From positions 44,056,101 through 44,120,100 of the forward strand of contig OX638371.1 of NCBI GenBank assembly GCA_951812925.1: 64,000 bases of DNA, read 5' to 3'. The position numbers and the translations under genes were made by a program. The notes under the pieces were generated by a model. The model saw nothing but the letters and a program-made list of their open reading frames with translations, was not told where the DNA came from and made no database searches. Positions 20,257 through 31,680 of this stretch are shown here, in pieces (the first letter of the stretch is position 1; each line of letters begins with the position of its first letter). The stretch is from Calliopum simillimum (Eukaryota; Arthropoda; Insecta; Diptera; Lauxaniidae).

Positions 20257-23200
20257 TTATCTAAGATTACTTTTGTGGACATGTTTGCCATCTATCAACA
20301 CCTTTGTACCTAAATCTTTTTCAATAGTACCTTGAACAAAAATTTTACTAAATTTATTCCCTAAACGTTTATTTCTTCTAATAAACACGATTTCGCCAGG
20401 TTGGTATATTTTGGTGAAGCTATTTTTATTGTGTTGTCTTAATGAGTTTTCTTGAGCTTTTATTAATTTATCTTTAGTATATTTAAGGACTTCGTCTGTA
20501 GTGTTGTGAAGTATGTCCATGGGCCTCTTGCCTGTAACTGAGTGGATACTTTTATTATATTGAAAAGTTGCCAATAAAATTAGGTCTGTTAAATCGGAAA
20601 TGTTTTTTTGTGCTTTTAAGCATCGTGCGATTTCCATGAGAGTCGAGTGAAATCTTTCAATTTGGCCATTACTTTCACTATGTGTGGGACAAACGAAATA
20701 TTGTTCAATTGAAAAGTGGTCTCTTAATAATGTGGCTATAACGCTAGATCGGAATGCTCCCTCATTATCCGATACAAGTAGTTTGGTGTCTTTGAATTTG
20801 GAAAGTACTTGCATAAGGGCCGACTTTATATCCAATGAATTCCGTGAAGCTAATGGAACTGTTATAGCAAATTTTGAAAATTTGTCGATACAAGTCAAAA
20901 GGTATTGTTTATTTGTAATTAATATATCGACATGTAAAATTTCACCATGAAAATTTGGGATTGGTGAGATACCTATTTTTGGTTGTGGTGGCTTCCTTTG
21001 ATATTTGTTTTCGTGGCATATTTTACAAGTTTGGATTATAGTCTTGAGCATTCTTTTGATGTCCGGAAAGTAGTACTCACTAGTAATTTGAAGAAAATTT
21101 TCTTGGAGTGATCTATGAGCGCGATTGTGCTCCGTATTTACAATTTCATATTGGTCTTCTTTGTTAGTTATATCAATAACGAGTCTTTGTGCATGTATAA
21201 ACTTTACCGAAGGGAAAGCGGTTATTATTGGATGTTGAATTTCTGCTAGTATTTGCAAATCGCAGTGAATTGCATTGACTGTATTGGGATTTATGGATTC
21301 TTTGAGATATTTTATCAGCGTTTCGATACTATTAAAATGTATCGAGTGCCGCAAAAGTTTTTCGAAAAAAACTTTCCGTATTTTAGAGCTGTGGCCTGAT
21401 TTTGATAAAATTAATTGGTTTTTAAACTGATTAACAGGAAACTTTGTTGATCTGATAGTTTTTGTAAGGGAAGCCTCACTATGCACCGTTTCTTCGTCTA
21501 TAGTGTTTAAAGAAAGATTAAACATGTGCTGTCTAGAAAGTGCATCCGCTACTACATTTTCTTTACCAGGTTTGTAAAAGAATTTCGGAGCAAATTCCTC
21601 AATGAAGGTACGCCATCTCTTAATTTTTGAGTTAGGGTTCTTATCTGAAATAGCGAATGTTAAAGGCTGATGGTCAGTGAAGATGTTAATGCTTGTTATT
21701 CCGTAAAGATAATGTCTTAGAGTTTTCAATGCCCAAACGATAGCTAGAAGTTCCCTTTCGTTTGTCGCATAATTTTGTTCAGCGTTTGATAAAGTTCGGG
21801 AAATCAAAGTTAAGGGTTTTCCTTCCTGTGAGAGCACGGCACCTAAAGCAACTGAAGATGCATCAGTTGTTAAATCAAATGGCTTCGAATAGTCTGGGTG
21901 GGCTAATAAGACGTCATCTGATGCGAGAATAGTTTTAAGTTTCTGAAATGCTTGTAAGGCCTCTGCATCTAAAGCATTTTTTTTATATTTGGACTTATTC
22001 TTTCCAATATGGCCATTTTCACCACGCAGGTATTTAGTTAACGGTTTAGCGATTCTGGCGTAATCTCTAATAAATCTTCTTTAGTAACCAGATAAGCCTA
22101 AAAATGAGCGCAGTGCACGAAGTGTTTGTGGAGTAGCATAATTGAGGATATCTTGCACCTTATCAGGACAAGTTGAAATTCCCTCCTGTGAAACTATAAA
22201 GCCTAGAAACTCGGTTTTTCGTTTAAAAAATCTAGATTTCTCTAATGATACACGCATTTCTGCTGTCTTTAACTTTAAAAGTATTTTATTAATATGTTCA
22301 ATATGTGATTTCTCGTCTTGTGAAAATATAATAATGTCATCAATATAGACGTGGCAAATTACACCTATATCTTCTCGAAGTACATCGTCAATTGCACGTT
22401 GAAAAATGCTGGGAGCATTTTTTAAACCGAAGGGTAAACGGCAAAATTCATACTTTCCATTATTAACGCTGAATGCGGTTTTTTGTCTATCGTTTTCTTT
22501 TAGAGCTATTTGGTGAAAACCAGATTTAAGATCTAAAGTTGTAAAAAATTTAGATTTTCCTAAGTTGGCCAGAATAACTGAAGTATTAGGAATCGGATAC
22601 TTATCAGCTATTGCTAAATCATTAATTTTTCTAAAGTCAATTACCATCCTCATTTTCTGTTTACCATGTACATCTAAACCTTTCTTACTTACCACATGGA
22701 TTGGGGAATTATAAGGAGAAGAAGATTTTCTAATAATACCATCTTTCAGTAATGATTTAACTTCGCTGTTTATAAACTCTGTTGCAGATAAAGGATAGGG
22801 GTAACTTCTTGAATAAATGGGATCTTCAGTTTTCGTTTTGATTGTGGCTAAAACTTTTGTATTATAAGTCAAGGCTCTATTGGTTCCGCAAAAGCATCTT
22901 TATTCTTAGAAATCATTTTTTTAAATTGTTCATGTACATGAGACGGCACTGTGGAATCATCCACTGACAAGTTGTTTACTTGCTTACATTGCGTGTGTTG
23001 TAAATTCTCTATTCCATTTTTATGATTGAGCCTACTGTTATGAATATCAATTTTCGCTTCGATTTCTTTTAAAAAATCATATCCAATAATGCCATCGAAG
23101 GTTTTTATTCCCGGTAGGATAAAAAAAGTAGTGTTTTTATTGAAAATATTTATTGTACATTTTTGGGTTATTATATTTCCGCCATTAATTGAATGAACTT

Positions 23201-23340
23201 TAAAAGGGGAATCGACCAGTGATATACCAGTCCGAAAAATGTTGGGTTGTATGTAATTCTAAGCAGTACCGGTATCAATTAAAAGTCTGAGCTCTTGTCC
23301 GTTTTTGGTGGTTTTCACTACAAACGGCAAGAGCGACTTT
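20257..23340 (-). pseudogene. gypsy-type pol: protease, RT, RNase H, integrase
   Basis: Aspartic protease LLIDTGTA is followed at once by a TAG. A one-base loss near 22872 (between FAEPIEP and TYNTKVL) shifts the frame before the RT. The RT shows VIDFRKINDL, FTTLDLKSGFHQI, FCRLPFGLKNAP and YIDDIIIF, then a TAA at 22081-22083 in place of a tyrosine codon in LGLSGYY. RNase H follows (TTDASS, TNERELLAIVWAL, FTDHQPL). The integrase has an HHCC finger (H-x-x-x-H with CKICHENK), core motifs HVDIL, VSDNEGAF and IERFHSTL, and a basic C-terminus ending KHVHKSNLR. Together four lesions; not translatable as one protein. Confidence 0.85.
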
Positions 23341-24586
23341 ACTCTAAAAAATGAGCTTCATCTTCAAAAATAGATTGTATGTCCAGTTCTTGTTCTACAG
23401 AGTCAAATACACCTTCGCTATATTGCTGTTGTTCATCATGTTGTTCACTATATGGCTCCTGCTTATGCGACATTTCTATAAGATTTAATCGTTGAGCTTG
23501 GGGTAAAGAGGTTCTACTCGGATAATTTATTTGTGGCGAAGAACGTTTTAAAGCGGGAGTATAATTCCGATATTGGGTGTTCTGTTCTACTTGCACTTGT
23601 TGTTGTGCTGGAATAACTTTTTGCTGGATGCTATTGTCTTTTTTAAAAGCAGTTGGTTGTCTGAACATAGAAGAGGTAGGATCAATACTCATTGGAGTTG
23701 GTGGGCTTACCTGATTTTCATACACAAATGTTGGATGGGAAAAGTGCTGCTGTGGATTAGGTTGCGCGCGTCTATTGTTTGAAAATGAACCTACAGAAAA
23801 CGACTTTGCAAAATTATACCGCACATTGTTCATTTCAAGTTCTTGCGCTACTGCCAAAGCAGAAGGAAGATCAACTGGCTTGGCTGAATAAACATTATCC
23901 GATAAGGGTTTTCGTAATCCCGAAATAAAAACATTTAAAGCATTGCTTCTTGCCATCTCATTAAGAGCCGCTATGCCATACTCATTACTATTATGGCTCA
24001 TTAAATTTTTATTAATAATCATGGTGAGCTGCTTATCTACCAAGTCATAAAATTCAGATATTGTTGAAGTACCTTGCCTCATAATACTTAATTCGTTTTC
24101 TAGGACATTAATGGGACGTCTGTCAGCGAAATGTTGATCTAAGCGGGCAATAATTGCCTTAAAATTTAAAGGTGTGTTGAAAGAAGACAACGTGGCATTT
24201 GCTGTCCCAGTTATTTTATTACGGAGAATTCCCATGGAAATGTAATAATTTTCGGAACCTTCTGGATAATAAGATAAAGCAAATTTAGCGGCTGACCGCC
24301 AAGATGGATACTCATTTGCTTGACCTTTAAACTCTGGCACTGATTTAATTAAATCAAGCGTAGTGTTATTGTTAGAAACACCAGACTTGATTGTTACAGG
24401 TTCGTAAGTTTCTACCGAGGGGGGTTCCAACTGTTGCAAACGTTCAGCCAATTGCTGTATTTGCTGACCCAACGGTTGAATGCCTACACCTATTGCAGCG
24501 TCAACTAAAGAATAAACTTGGTCGCGATTCATTTTATATATTGAAAAATTGTTAGTCAATTTCGTTATAAATAAAGTGTTTTTCAC
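23339..24586 (-). CDS. gypsy-type gag
   Basis: 415 codons open; the likely true start is the internal MNRDQVYS (about residue 19), since the upstream residues lie in the leader. A capsid-like helical region covers about 80-290 (LIKSVPEFKGQ, YPSWRSAAKF, NVFISGLRKPLSDNV). The C-terminal third is glutamine/proline-rich (QPNPQQHFSH, VIPAQQQVQVEQ) and has no CCHC knuckle, as in the gag of the 17.6/297-like group. It packages the element RNA. The frame is intact although pol is broken, and it ends next to the protease region. Confidence 0.8.
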   Translation of the reverse strand: MKNTLFITKLTNNFSIYKMNRDQVYSLVDAAIGVGIQPLGQQIQQLAERLQQLEPPSVETYEPVTIKSGVSNNNTTLDLIKSVPEFKGQANEYPSWRSAAKFALSYYPEGSENYYISMGILRNKITGTANATLSSFNTPLNFKAIIARLDQHFADRRPINVLENELSIMRQGTSTISEFYDLVDKQLTMIINKNLMSHNSNEYGIAALNEMARSNALNVFISGLRKPLSDNVYSAKPVDLPSALAVAQELEMNNVRYNFAKSFSVGSFSNNRRAQPNPQQHFSHPTFVYENQVSPPTPMSIDPTSSMFRQPTAFKKDNSIQQKVIPAQQQVQVEQNTQYRNYTPALKRSSPQINYPSRTSLPQAQRLNLIEMSHKQEPYSEQHDEQQQYSEGVFDSVEQELDIQSIFEDEAHFLE

Positions 24587-24921
24587 TATATTTTTGAATT
24601 TTTTTTTACGGACACTTAATATGACACTACACTGAGAGCGTACTTACATGAAGTGTTATAAATTTTCTTAGTATGTATAAATTTTCTTCAATTTGATTGT
24701 AGATCCTTTTGAATATCAAAATTTTCGTTGGTTTGAATGCTGATCCTTTTTTGTTCCGAAAAAAGGTAAATCCTTTATATGAATTGTTGATATTTTTTCT
24801 TATTTTTAGTAGTTGGCAGATTTTTTTTAAATTGGTAAATAGTTGTCCTTATTTCCAGCAATTGGAAAATTGATTATAGCTGGTATTTTCTTAAAAAATT
24901 TTTACTGCGTGCAGTTTTAAA

Positions 24922-24937
24922 ATCCTTGTTGGGCGCC
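24922..24937 (-). other. Primer-binding site, tRNA-Lys type
   Basis: Minus strand reads GGCGCCCAACAAGG directly after the 5' LTR, whose last T completes TGGCGCCCAAC, complementary to the 3' end of tRNA-Lys. Confidence 0.75.
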
Positions 24938-25247
24938 AATTAACTTTTTGGGTTTGTGCATCGGCTATGCCAATAAAATTTGTGGGTTCTTGAATTGGCT
25001 ATGCCAATTTTAATTTTTTTTAAATAGGAAAATATTTTCTATTGGCTATGCCAATTAAAATTAAAATTTTTTATTAATTTTTTATTAGAGCTATGCTCTT
25101 TATTTTTCAATTTCTATTTTTTTTCTGATTGATCGTTATCAAAAAATTTAACAAGAATTCACAGGATTTTAATTTAAACAAAAAAAAAAAATAAAAAAAG
25201 GAAAAGTTTGGATTTTAACAAGTAGATAAATTTAGATCTTGTTAACT
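24938..25247 (-). repeat. 5' LTR of the gypsy-type element
   Basis: 310 bp, begins AGTTAACAAGATC on the minus strand and ends CCCAAAAAGTTAATT. It contains a tandem-looking TTGGCTATGCCAATT word, three copies here against two in the other LTR. Confidence 0.88.
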
Positions 25248-25758
25248 TATACATCATCTTAAAGTATGACCCTTAATCTTTTAAATGCCGTTGAGTTTGC
25301 TCAAATATCTTTTTTTTTTCACTGAGATATGCCACTTTGAAAAATTCAAACTTTATGAATTTATGTATGTGAACAAGCAACTCTTTCCACAAACCCATCA
25401 ATCCAAACAGCCAAACCTCTCAAACCCCAATTTTTCAAAGTGGCATATCTCAGTGAAAAAAACAGATATTTGAGCAAACTCAACGGCATTTAAAAGATTA
25501 AGGGTCATACTTTAAGATGATGTTTACAGGTTTTGGAGTAAAAATCAATAGGCGATGATATATAACCGTAAATATAGGCTGAAACGGTGTTTTTAGCACT
25601 TTTAGGTTAGGATATCTCGGAATCCTGAGCCAATAGAGCAATTCTGACCCCGGATTTGGATTCAACACGTCAAAATACAAGTATAGTCTGGTAAAATAAC
25701 TTTTCCAAATTTTGTAGGCCTGTGTAATCAAGAGATGCAAAGAAGCACTGGAGACATT

Positions 25759-25980
25759 TTTTTGAGATTCGCGTTCTCCGCAGACGGTAGCTTTGACGAA
25801 TTTAGAAGTTGAACGGCAGCGTAATTCAACCAAAAAATCTGTATACATCTCTTCTCATCTGCGGTTAGTTGAAGCGAAGAGATATAAACAGATTTTTTGG
25901 TTGAATAACGCTGACGTTCAACTTCTAAATTCTTCAAAGCTACCGTCTGCGGAGAACACGAATCTCAAAAAAATTGAAGT
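25759..25980. repeat. Short hairpin element beside the foldback
   Basis: Arms 25759-25848 and 25884-25980 are inverted copies (TTTTTTTGAGATTCGYGTTC, CCGCAGACGGTAGCTTTG). The loop is about 35 bp. Only ~20 bp separate it from the outer end of the 18.0-25.7 kb foldback; whether it belongs to it is unclear. Confidence 0.75.
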
Positions 25981-25984
25981 CGTA

Positions 25985-26674
25985 TATCTCATGTTTGTTA
26001 CTAGACTTCTTTTTGTTAGCAATCCTAATTCTGGTGCCCTGTCCGACCAGTTCTATTTTCCAGGCTTCAATTCTAATTACGCATTTATTCTTCTAGCTTC
26101 TAAGTTTAACACAAACCCTGTTCCTGTAACTGTTACTTATAGATGTTATGAATCTGTCAGCTTTAAAAGTTTGTGCAGCGAGTTAAATGCCACAAGTTTT
26201 AAACCTATTTATCAAACGCATATCGCTGAGACACAGTTGGTGTTCTTAAATTCAACTTTATTGAGGTTATTCAACAGCCATATCCCTTTAAAATCTAAAG
26301 TTATTTCCCATTCCACTAATGAATGGTTTAGTTGCACTGAAATTTCGTGTGCTTTGCATCTGAAAGATCTTTGAAGACATACCTTGATAATAACTCGCTT
26401 CAAAAGAATGTACTTATAGGAAATTCTGTAATGCTGTAAAAAAGATTGTATGTAAACTTAGGGGAAGGTTTATATCTAAATACTTCGGTAGAGTCAATTC
26501 TGCCCATGATATCTGGTCTAAAATCAAAAATTCAGGTGCAACCAACAGTGATAATAATTTCTGTGATATTAATCCTGACGACTTAAATTCATTTTTTGTA
26601 TCGGTGCTGTCTGCTTCTACATCTAGCTCTAGTATAAATTTTGAAGATTTTCCGATAGGAATGGTAGCCTTAGT
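25985..26674 (+). pseudogene. CR1/Jockey-like ORF2, endonuclease end and linker
   Basis: The frame from PNSGALSDQFY through VTYRCYESVSF, FNSHIPLKSKV and NEWFSCTEIS matches the region between endonuclease and RT in CR1/Jockey ORF2 (compare YRDYKSLN, HVPLRTA and CPWFTRT in the opposite-strand element). Frameshifts follow after 26374, and the sequence stops at GGTAGCCTTAGTTTTCGTAAT where the next element is inserted. Confidence 0.65.
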
Positions 26675-27010
26675 TTTCGTAATTTCATTTCATTTCATTT
26701 ATTTATTAGATATATTAGCATATAAGAATGGTTCTTTTAAATGCAATCAATAGTCAATTATGTACATCACGAACAGAATTTAATTCAGTCTTAACATACA
26801 ATCATATTAAAAAGATGAACTTAGTATAATAATAAAAACATACATAATTAAAAAAGAAAACATTTGACTTACAAATAACAATTAAAAGAAAACATACAAT
26901 CATAGAAAAGATATGAACTTACTTAATACATATAATAGAAAATATATACTTAATAAATACATTCATTTGAGTAAGAAATTACATTTACCGAGAAAAAAAA
27001 AAAAAAAAAG

Positions 27011-29797
27011 TTAAGAAAAGTGGTGAAAAATCAATTGCCTAAATCTTCTGCCATTACTAATACATTTGAACTCACGAGGTAATGAGTTCCACAGACGAAT
27101 TGTGCTAACAAAAAACATTCTAGACGAACATAAATACTTGAATGACGGAAGGATAATGTTGCAGGTTCTTGATGACTGACAGAAATTGATTTTTTTATAT
27201 AAATAGTCCGGAGTTTTTGTAAAAATTATTTTATGTAAAAATATAAGATTTCTGACATTGATGTAATCTACTATACTACAATTCAAGATACGTTTACTGA
27301 ACGTTGAGGTATGATCAAATCTCCTAAGACCAAAAACGTAACGGGTGACGTTATTATACGCAACCTGTAATTTGTGAAGTGATCGTGAATCTAGCCGGCT
27401 AAATACGACTTCAGAGTAAGTTATTAATGGAATAATCAACTGCACTGCAAGGCGTTTTCTTGTTTCCATAGGTACAAACGCGGAAGACATTTTTAGGTTA
27501 CGTAAAGTGTAGTAGACTTTTCTGATAACAGAATTGACATGGTCCTCACAAGTCAAGCCACAATTCAGCACGAACCCGAGGTTAGTGGCTTTGTTCACAA
27601 ATTTCAATATCTTATCGCTCAATAAAATATCCGGCAACTCTTCGACAGGAAAGGATTTAAGGACAGTTTATTCAGCGCAGACCATTTGCTAATTTTTTCT
27701 AGATCTGTATTTACCCTAAAGCATAAATCCTCCACAAGTCCAATTGGTCGAGACGAGTAAAGTTGGACATCATCAGCATACGCGTGCATAGTAACATTTT
27801 CACATACACTGAAAATATCATTTATGAACAAAAAGAACAGTAGGGGACCAAGGACTGAGCCTTGTGGCACTCCACAGCTTAATGCTCTAAATTCAGAGAA
27901 TGAATTACCTACTCTAACCCTTTGTATCCTGCCTTGCAAATAGCTTTTGAGAAATTTAACAGCAGTATTAGAGAAACCAAAAAGCCATTTAAGTTTATCA
28001 CAAAGTATAATGTGATTCACGCTATCAAAAGCCTTGGAGAAGTCCAACAGACAAAGTAGTGTCAAATAATCTTTATCAAATGATATTCGTATATCATCAG
28101 TAATTTTTAAGGCTGCAGTGGAGCAACTGTGACCAGGTCGGAATCCAGATTGAATTTCAGAAATCAGCTTATGTTCATTGATGTATGTGAAAATCTGCTC
28201 AGCCATCAAAGACTCGCAGACTTTTGAGAGAGACGATAGCAAGCTAATTGGCCTAAAGTCGCACGGATTACTTGGTGTCGATATTTTGGCCACAGGTATA
28301 ATCAGTGCCACCTTCCATTGATCAGGAAAACAAGAGCTAGTGACACAGTGATTTAAGATATGGGTAAGAGGACTTAGGATGTAAGGTAACACTATCTTTA
28401 TGAATTTCAACTGGATCCCATCATCACCAATTGCATTAGATTTAATTTTTAGTATGTGTCTAGCAACGTCAGCCTCAGTAACGGCATTAAACTCAAAACC
28501 ATTTAGTAACCTAGGATTAGATTGCTCTTGATAGGATTCATGTTCATGTTCATGGTCAGAGCTTTTAATAAAATAATCATTAAGGGCATCTGGGTCAATA
28601 TTGCATCCCGCAATACTTTTATTTCCTATCCCAATTCCTTTTAAATTTCGCCATAGGAGCTTGGTTGGCAAGCGTATGTTTAGCTTAGACATAAAAAACC
28701 TTTTTTTTTATAACCTAACAGCTAACGTGGCTTCATTTCGCGCAATCCTATGTTCTTCCCAATTGTTAGAACAGGGGTTTCTCTTCCATCTGGTGTAAGT
28801 TCTGTTTCGTTTCTTTATTGCCAAAATAACAGTCCTCGTAAACCACGGGCATGTGGTATTAACCACTTGGGCTGTACGTAAGGGTACATGAGTGTCAAAC
28901 ATATTTTTTAACACTCCACAAAAAAAATTCAACTTATCGTTTACTGAGTTCATATACCAACAATCAGACCACTGAACATTAAGTAAATCATTACATAAAT
29001 ACTCAACATTTAAAGACTTATAGTCACGATATGCAAAACTTTCAGCAGAACTGGATGTGGTTAAATTTATGTTCAATGAACAAAATATCAGATCATGATC
29101 TGATATAAATGATATTTGGTCAAACAAAAGTACTACTGATGGATCAGAGATGGCGAAAAAATCAAGCAAGCTGGGTGAGGCATTACATGCATAACGGGTG
29201 GGTGATTCCGAGTTCACAATCGATAGTCCAACTTCAGAAAGATCATCATAAAGCTTCCTCGATAAGGGATCATTTAACATGATGTTAATATTGAAATCTC
29301 CGCATATAATAAGATGGTTGAAATCAATGGCATAGTTCGATAGTGAAGCAAAAAAAGGTTCTAAACTGAAATTTCTGTTTGGATTGTAAACACATGAAAC
29401 AAGAACATTTGTACTATTATCAGAAATTTCCACATTCAGAAATTCAACGTCAGTGCCACTTGAATTGCTCAACAGTTTAACGTTCAAATGTTTTTTACAG
29501 TAAATGGCCTGCTCTACTTGGCCTATCATTTCTGATTAACTTATAGTTTCTTAGACTATAATAAGAGTCAATGACATCATGGTTGAACCATGTCTCAGTA
29601 ACACATATTATGTCAACTGAAGAGTCTTCAAAAACATACCTAACACAATCCAACTTGAAGGCATTCAAGCTTCTTGCATTAAAGTGGACAATTTTTAGTC
29701 CAGAGTGCTGATTGCATAAAATGTTAATCATTGTTCTATGATTTTCGTTAGCACAAGCATATGAATTATTTAATGCTGGCATTAAAAAGAAAGACAA
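27011..29797 (-). pseudogene. CR1/Jockey-like ORF2: endonuclease and reverse transcriptase
   Basis: Endonuclease: VHFNARSLN, IICVTETWF, ICGDFNINI, FISDHDLIF. RT: FRPISLLSSLSKV, LLDFSKAFDSVNH, CGVPQGSVLGPLLF, YADDVQLY. The C-terminal region (NNVTRYVFGLRRFDHTS, IRLWNSLPREF) is of the CR1/Jockey kind; no RNase H. The gene is broken between 29495 and 29529 (frameshift), at the T-run near 28700 (frameshift), and near 27640, where LNPFLSK passes into LPDILLSDK with loss of several bases. All domains survive as relics. Confidence 0.8.
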
Positions 29798-29901
29798 AAT
29801 TATTATGGCAAAAGATGGTTGGCAATAGATAGTAAAGGTAAAGAGAAATATAGCAACTAAAATATATAAAATTTATAATACAAATTAAAAAATATAATAA
29901 A

Positions 29902-30856
29902 TTAATGATCAGCATTGTTAAAAACAGAGGATTGTGCAGAAGTATCTGTTTCTGGAACATCTGCTTCAAGGTCATCTGCCACAGAAATAAATTTCCGCAG
30001 TTCCTCAATACTATTAGTACGAAATGCATCTGAATCTTTTTTAAGACGTACGAAAACTGAACCCCTGATGGTGAATGCATTGTAAAGAGCTTTTTGTCGC
30101 TTATACTTTACCGCAGCCTGTAAAATCTTTCTATTTTCGGATGTCAAGCTTTCATGAATGTAAACATTTTTATCCGATTCAAAGTCAGCAAAACTCAATT
30201 TTATTGCAGTTTTCATTCTCCTTCGATAGTCACCAAAAGCTCTTAACACACGATTACGATCGTATGGTGTATGAAATTTCACAATAACAACAGAGTTCAA
30301 TTTGTTGCTTTGCGGTTTAACCCGAAAAATATCTTTCATTAAGATTTTCATTTTCGGTGTAAACAATTCCGAAAAGCACAGCATCAGCTGAAATGTCAAC
30401 ACTAGCTTCATTGTTTGTGAAATCATTCAGCACATCACATCGCTCTTTAAGAGCAATGAGTTCATTTTCAAGAAATTTTATTTTTTCACCTATTTCTTCA
30501 TATTTTTCGCGCAGAAGTTTAATTTCATTTTCAATTTTATTATCGATGTTCATTACTTTTTTTGATAATTCCTCATGTAATCTGATGTTATTACAATTTA
30601 AGCGATCTTCCATTTCTCTTAGTAGTCGCGCAGTAAGTTGTTCAATAATTTTGTTGTTGTTCGTATTTATAAGCTCTTCCATTTCTCTTAATTGCACTTG
30701 ATGATTATTAGTTGCAATTTTTGTTGTTGGATTTTTCGTTATTGCATTTTTTGTTGTTGCATTTTTTGGCGTTTCATTATGTGGTGATCGCGCGCCAAAT
30801 TTACCAGCAAGATGCTGTTGCTGTAAGCGGGTTATTCTCTTAGGTCTCATACTCAC
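29902..30856 (-). pseudogene. CR1/Jockey-like ORF1 with coiled coil and FP-like domain
   Basis: The first ~60 residues are basic and threonine/asparagine-rich (TTKNAITKNPTTK). A long heptad-like segment follows (LREMEELINTNNNKIIEQL ... IKLLREKYEEIGEKI), a probable trimerising coiled coil. After a frameshift near 30330 the frame continues with VVIVKFHTPYDRNRVLR and VYIHESLTSENRKIL, a pattern shared with baculovirus-type FP proteins and other non-LTR ORF1 proteins. There are no zinc knuckles. It would bind the element RNA; it is now broken. Confidence 0.7.
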
Positions 30857-31129
30857 AAATTTTCTCTCGTAAATACAGGTTACTCAAAATAGGTTTTCTA
30901 TTGTTGTTATTGTTTGTTGGTTTTGGTTTATTGTTTAATATGTGGTGGGTTATGGATTTTGTTTTGTTTAGTTTCTGTTGATATATTTTATGGCTATGTC
31001 TTTTTTTGTTTAGCTTTAAGTGATCTGCTAAGTCGCTGCTATGTGAGAAGATATTTTATGAATTTATATGTGCACAGACTATTATAATAATTATCTTTAT
31101 TAATAGCGCTGATAAAAATACGTCCGCAC

Positions 31130-31680
31130 TCAACGAAACTTCTTTATGCAAAAAAAAAAAAAAGTGTCGATGGGATTTCGACACGTTTTTTAAGATTGTC
31201 TTTCCTTTTATCTCCGAGCATATCTTACACTTCGCCAATACTGTTTTTACTATAAGCTGCTTTCCGCTTTCCTGAAAAAATGCTATGATACTTCCATCGC
31301 TAAAGACGAGTAACGATATGTCCCGTGTCGAACATTTCAGGCCAACTGCAATTTTACCTGCATCCTCTAAAATAGTCGAAATAATATTGAAAGATCAGCT
31401 CACTAGCCATGTCGAGAGACACAAGTTAGTTCATCCCTGCCAGTCCGGCTTTCGGCAGCATCATAGTATGACCTCTTTGATTTTGAGCCTGACCTAAGAA
31501 ATTCGCCTTCTGTCCTTGCTTTGTTAGACTTAAGTAAAGCATTTTATTCCATTAACCATCATATCTTAATTCTGAAATTATACAATCAATTTAATGTCTC
31601 GCGTTCATCTTGTAAGCTTCTGTTTTCTTTCTTATCTAACCGTTCGCAGTTAGTGAGTTGTAAAGATAGTTCCTCCAGTG
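31130..31680 (+). pseudogene. CR1/Jockey-like RT, N-terminal part
   Basis: In mixed frames: SVDGIS, ISCFPLS, AMILPSLK, then FRPTAILPASSKIVE (RT motif 1), HPCQSGFRQHHS and LLDLSKAFYSINH (motif A region, with the aspartate). A TGA after FRQHHSMTSLILSLT and other lesions are present. It ends in TCCTCCAGTG, the target of the Transib-like element. Confidence 0.65.

Larger units (their letters stand above)
19577..25247 (-). mobile_element. Ty3/gypsy-type LTR retrotransposon, env-less, complete but broken
   Basis: 5671 bp on the minus strand with two LTRs, tRNA-Lys-type primer site, polypurine tract, gag and pol. TATA stands on both sides (19573-19576 and 25248-25251), a 4-bp duplication typical of the gypsy/17.6 group. 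The LTR ends AGTTAAC...GTTAATT also fit that group. No envelope frame lies between the integrase end (20257) and the 3' LTR. One stop in the protease, one frameshift before and one stop inside the reverse transcriptase make it non-autonomous. Confidence 0.88.
18033..25736. mobile_element. Foldback element split by a DD37D mariner and a gypsy element
   Basis: Left-arm pieces 18033-18195, 19525-19576 and 25248-25355 together are the inverted match of the right arm 25430-25736. Deleting the mariner (18196-19524) and the gypsy element (19577-25247), with one copy of each target duplication, restores the left arm: ...GGCCTATATTTACG... and ...CCAAAACCTGTATACATC..., matching the right arm word for word apart from point differences. 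The loop is about 25356-25430. The ends are not sharp and no target duplication was identified. Before the insertions it was roughly 0.7 kb. Confidence 0.8.
26675..31100 (-). mobile_element. CR1/Jockey-like retrotransposon inserted into the + strand copy
   Basis: Near-full-length minus-strand element with ORF1 (FP-like), ORF2 (endonuclease and RT) and a 3' end made of short ATGAAATGAAATGAAATT repeats at 26678-26700. The 3' UTR is about 26700-27010. The 5' end is uncertain (about 31000-31130), and I found no target duplication. At least four frameshifts make it inactive. Confidence 0.75.

Noticed and set aside
23573..23782. Forward ORF antisense to gypsy gag with tryptophan-rich peptide
   Set aside because: Antisense shadow of the glutamine-rich gag tail.
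26675..31130. Target-site duplication for the minus-strand CR1-like element
   Set aside because: I compared the flanks (GTTTTCGTAAT on one side, the 31.0-31.13 kb region on the other) and found no convincing repeat, so the 5' end stays approximate.
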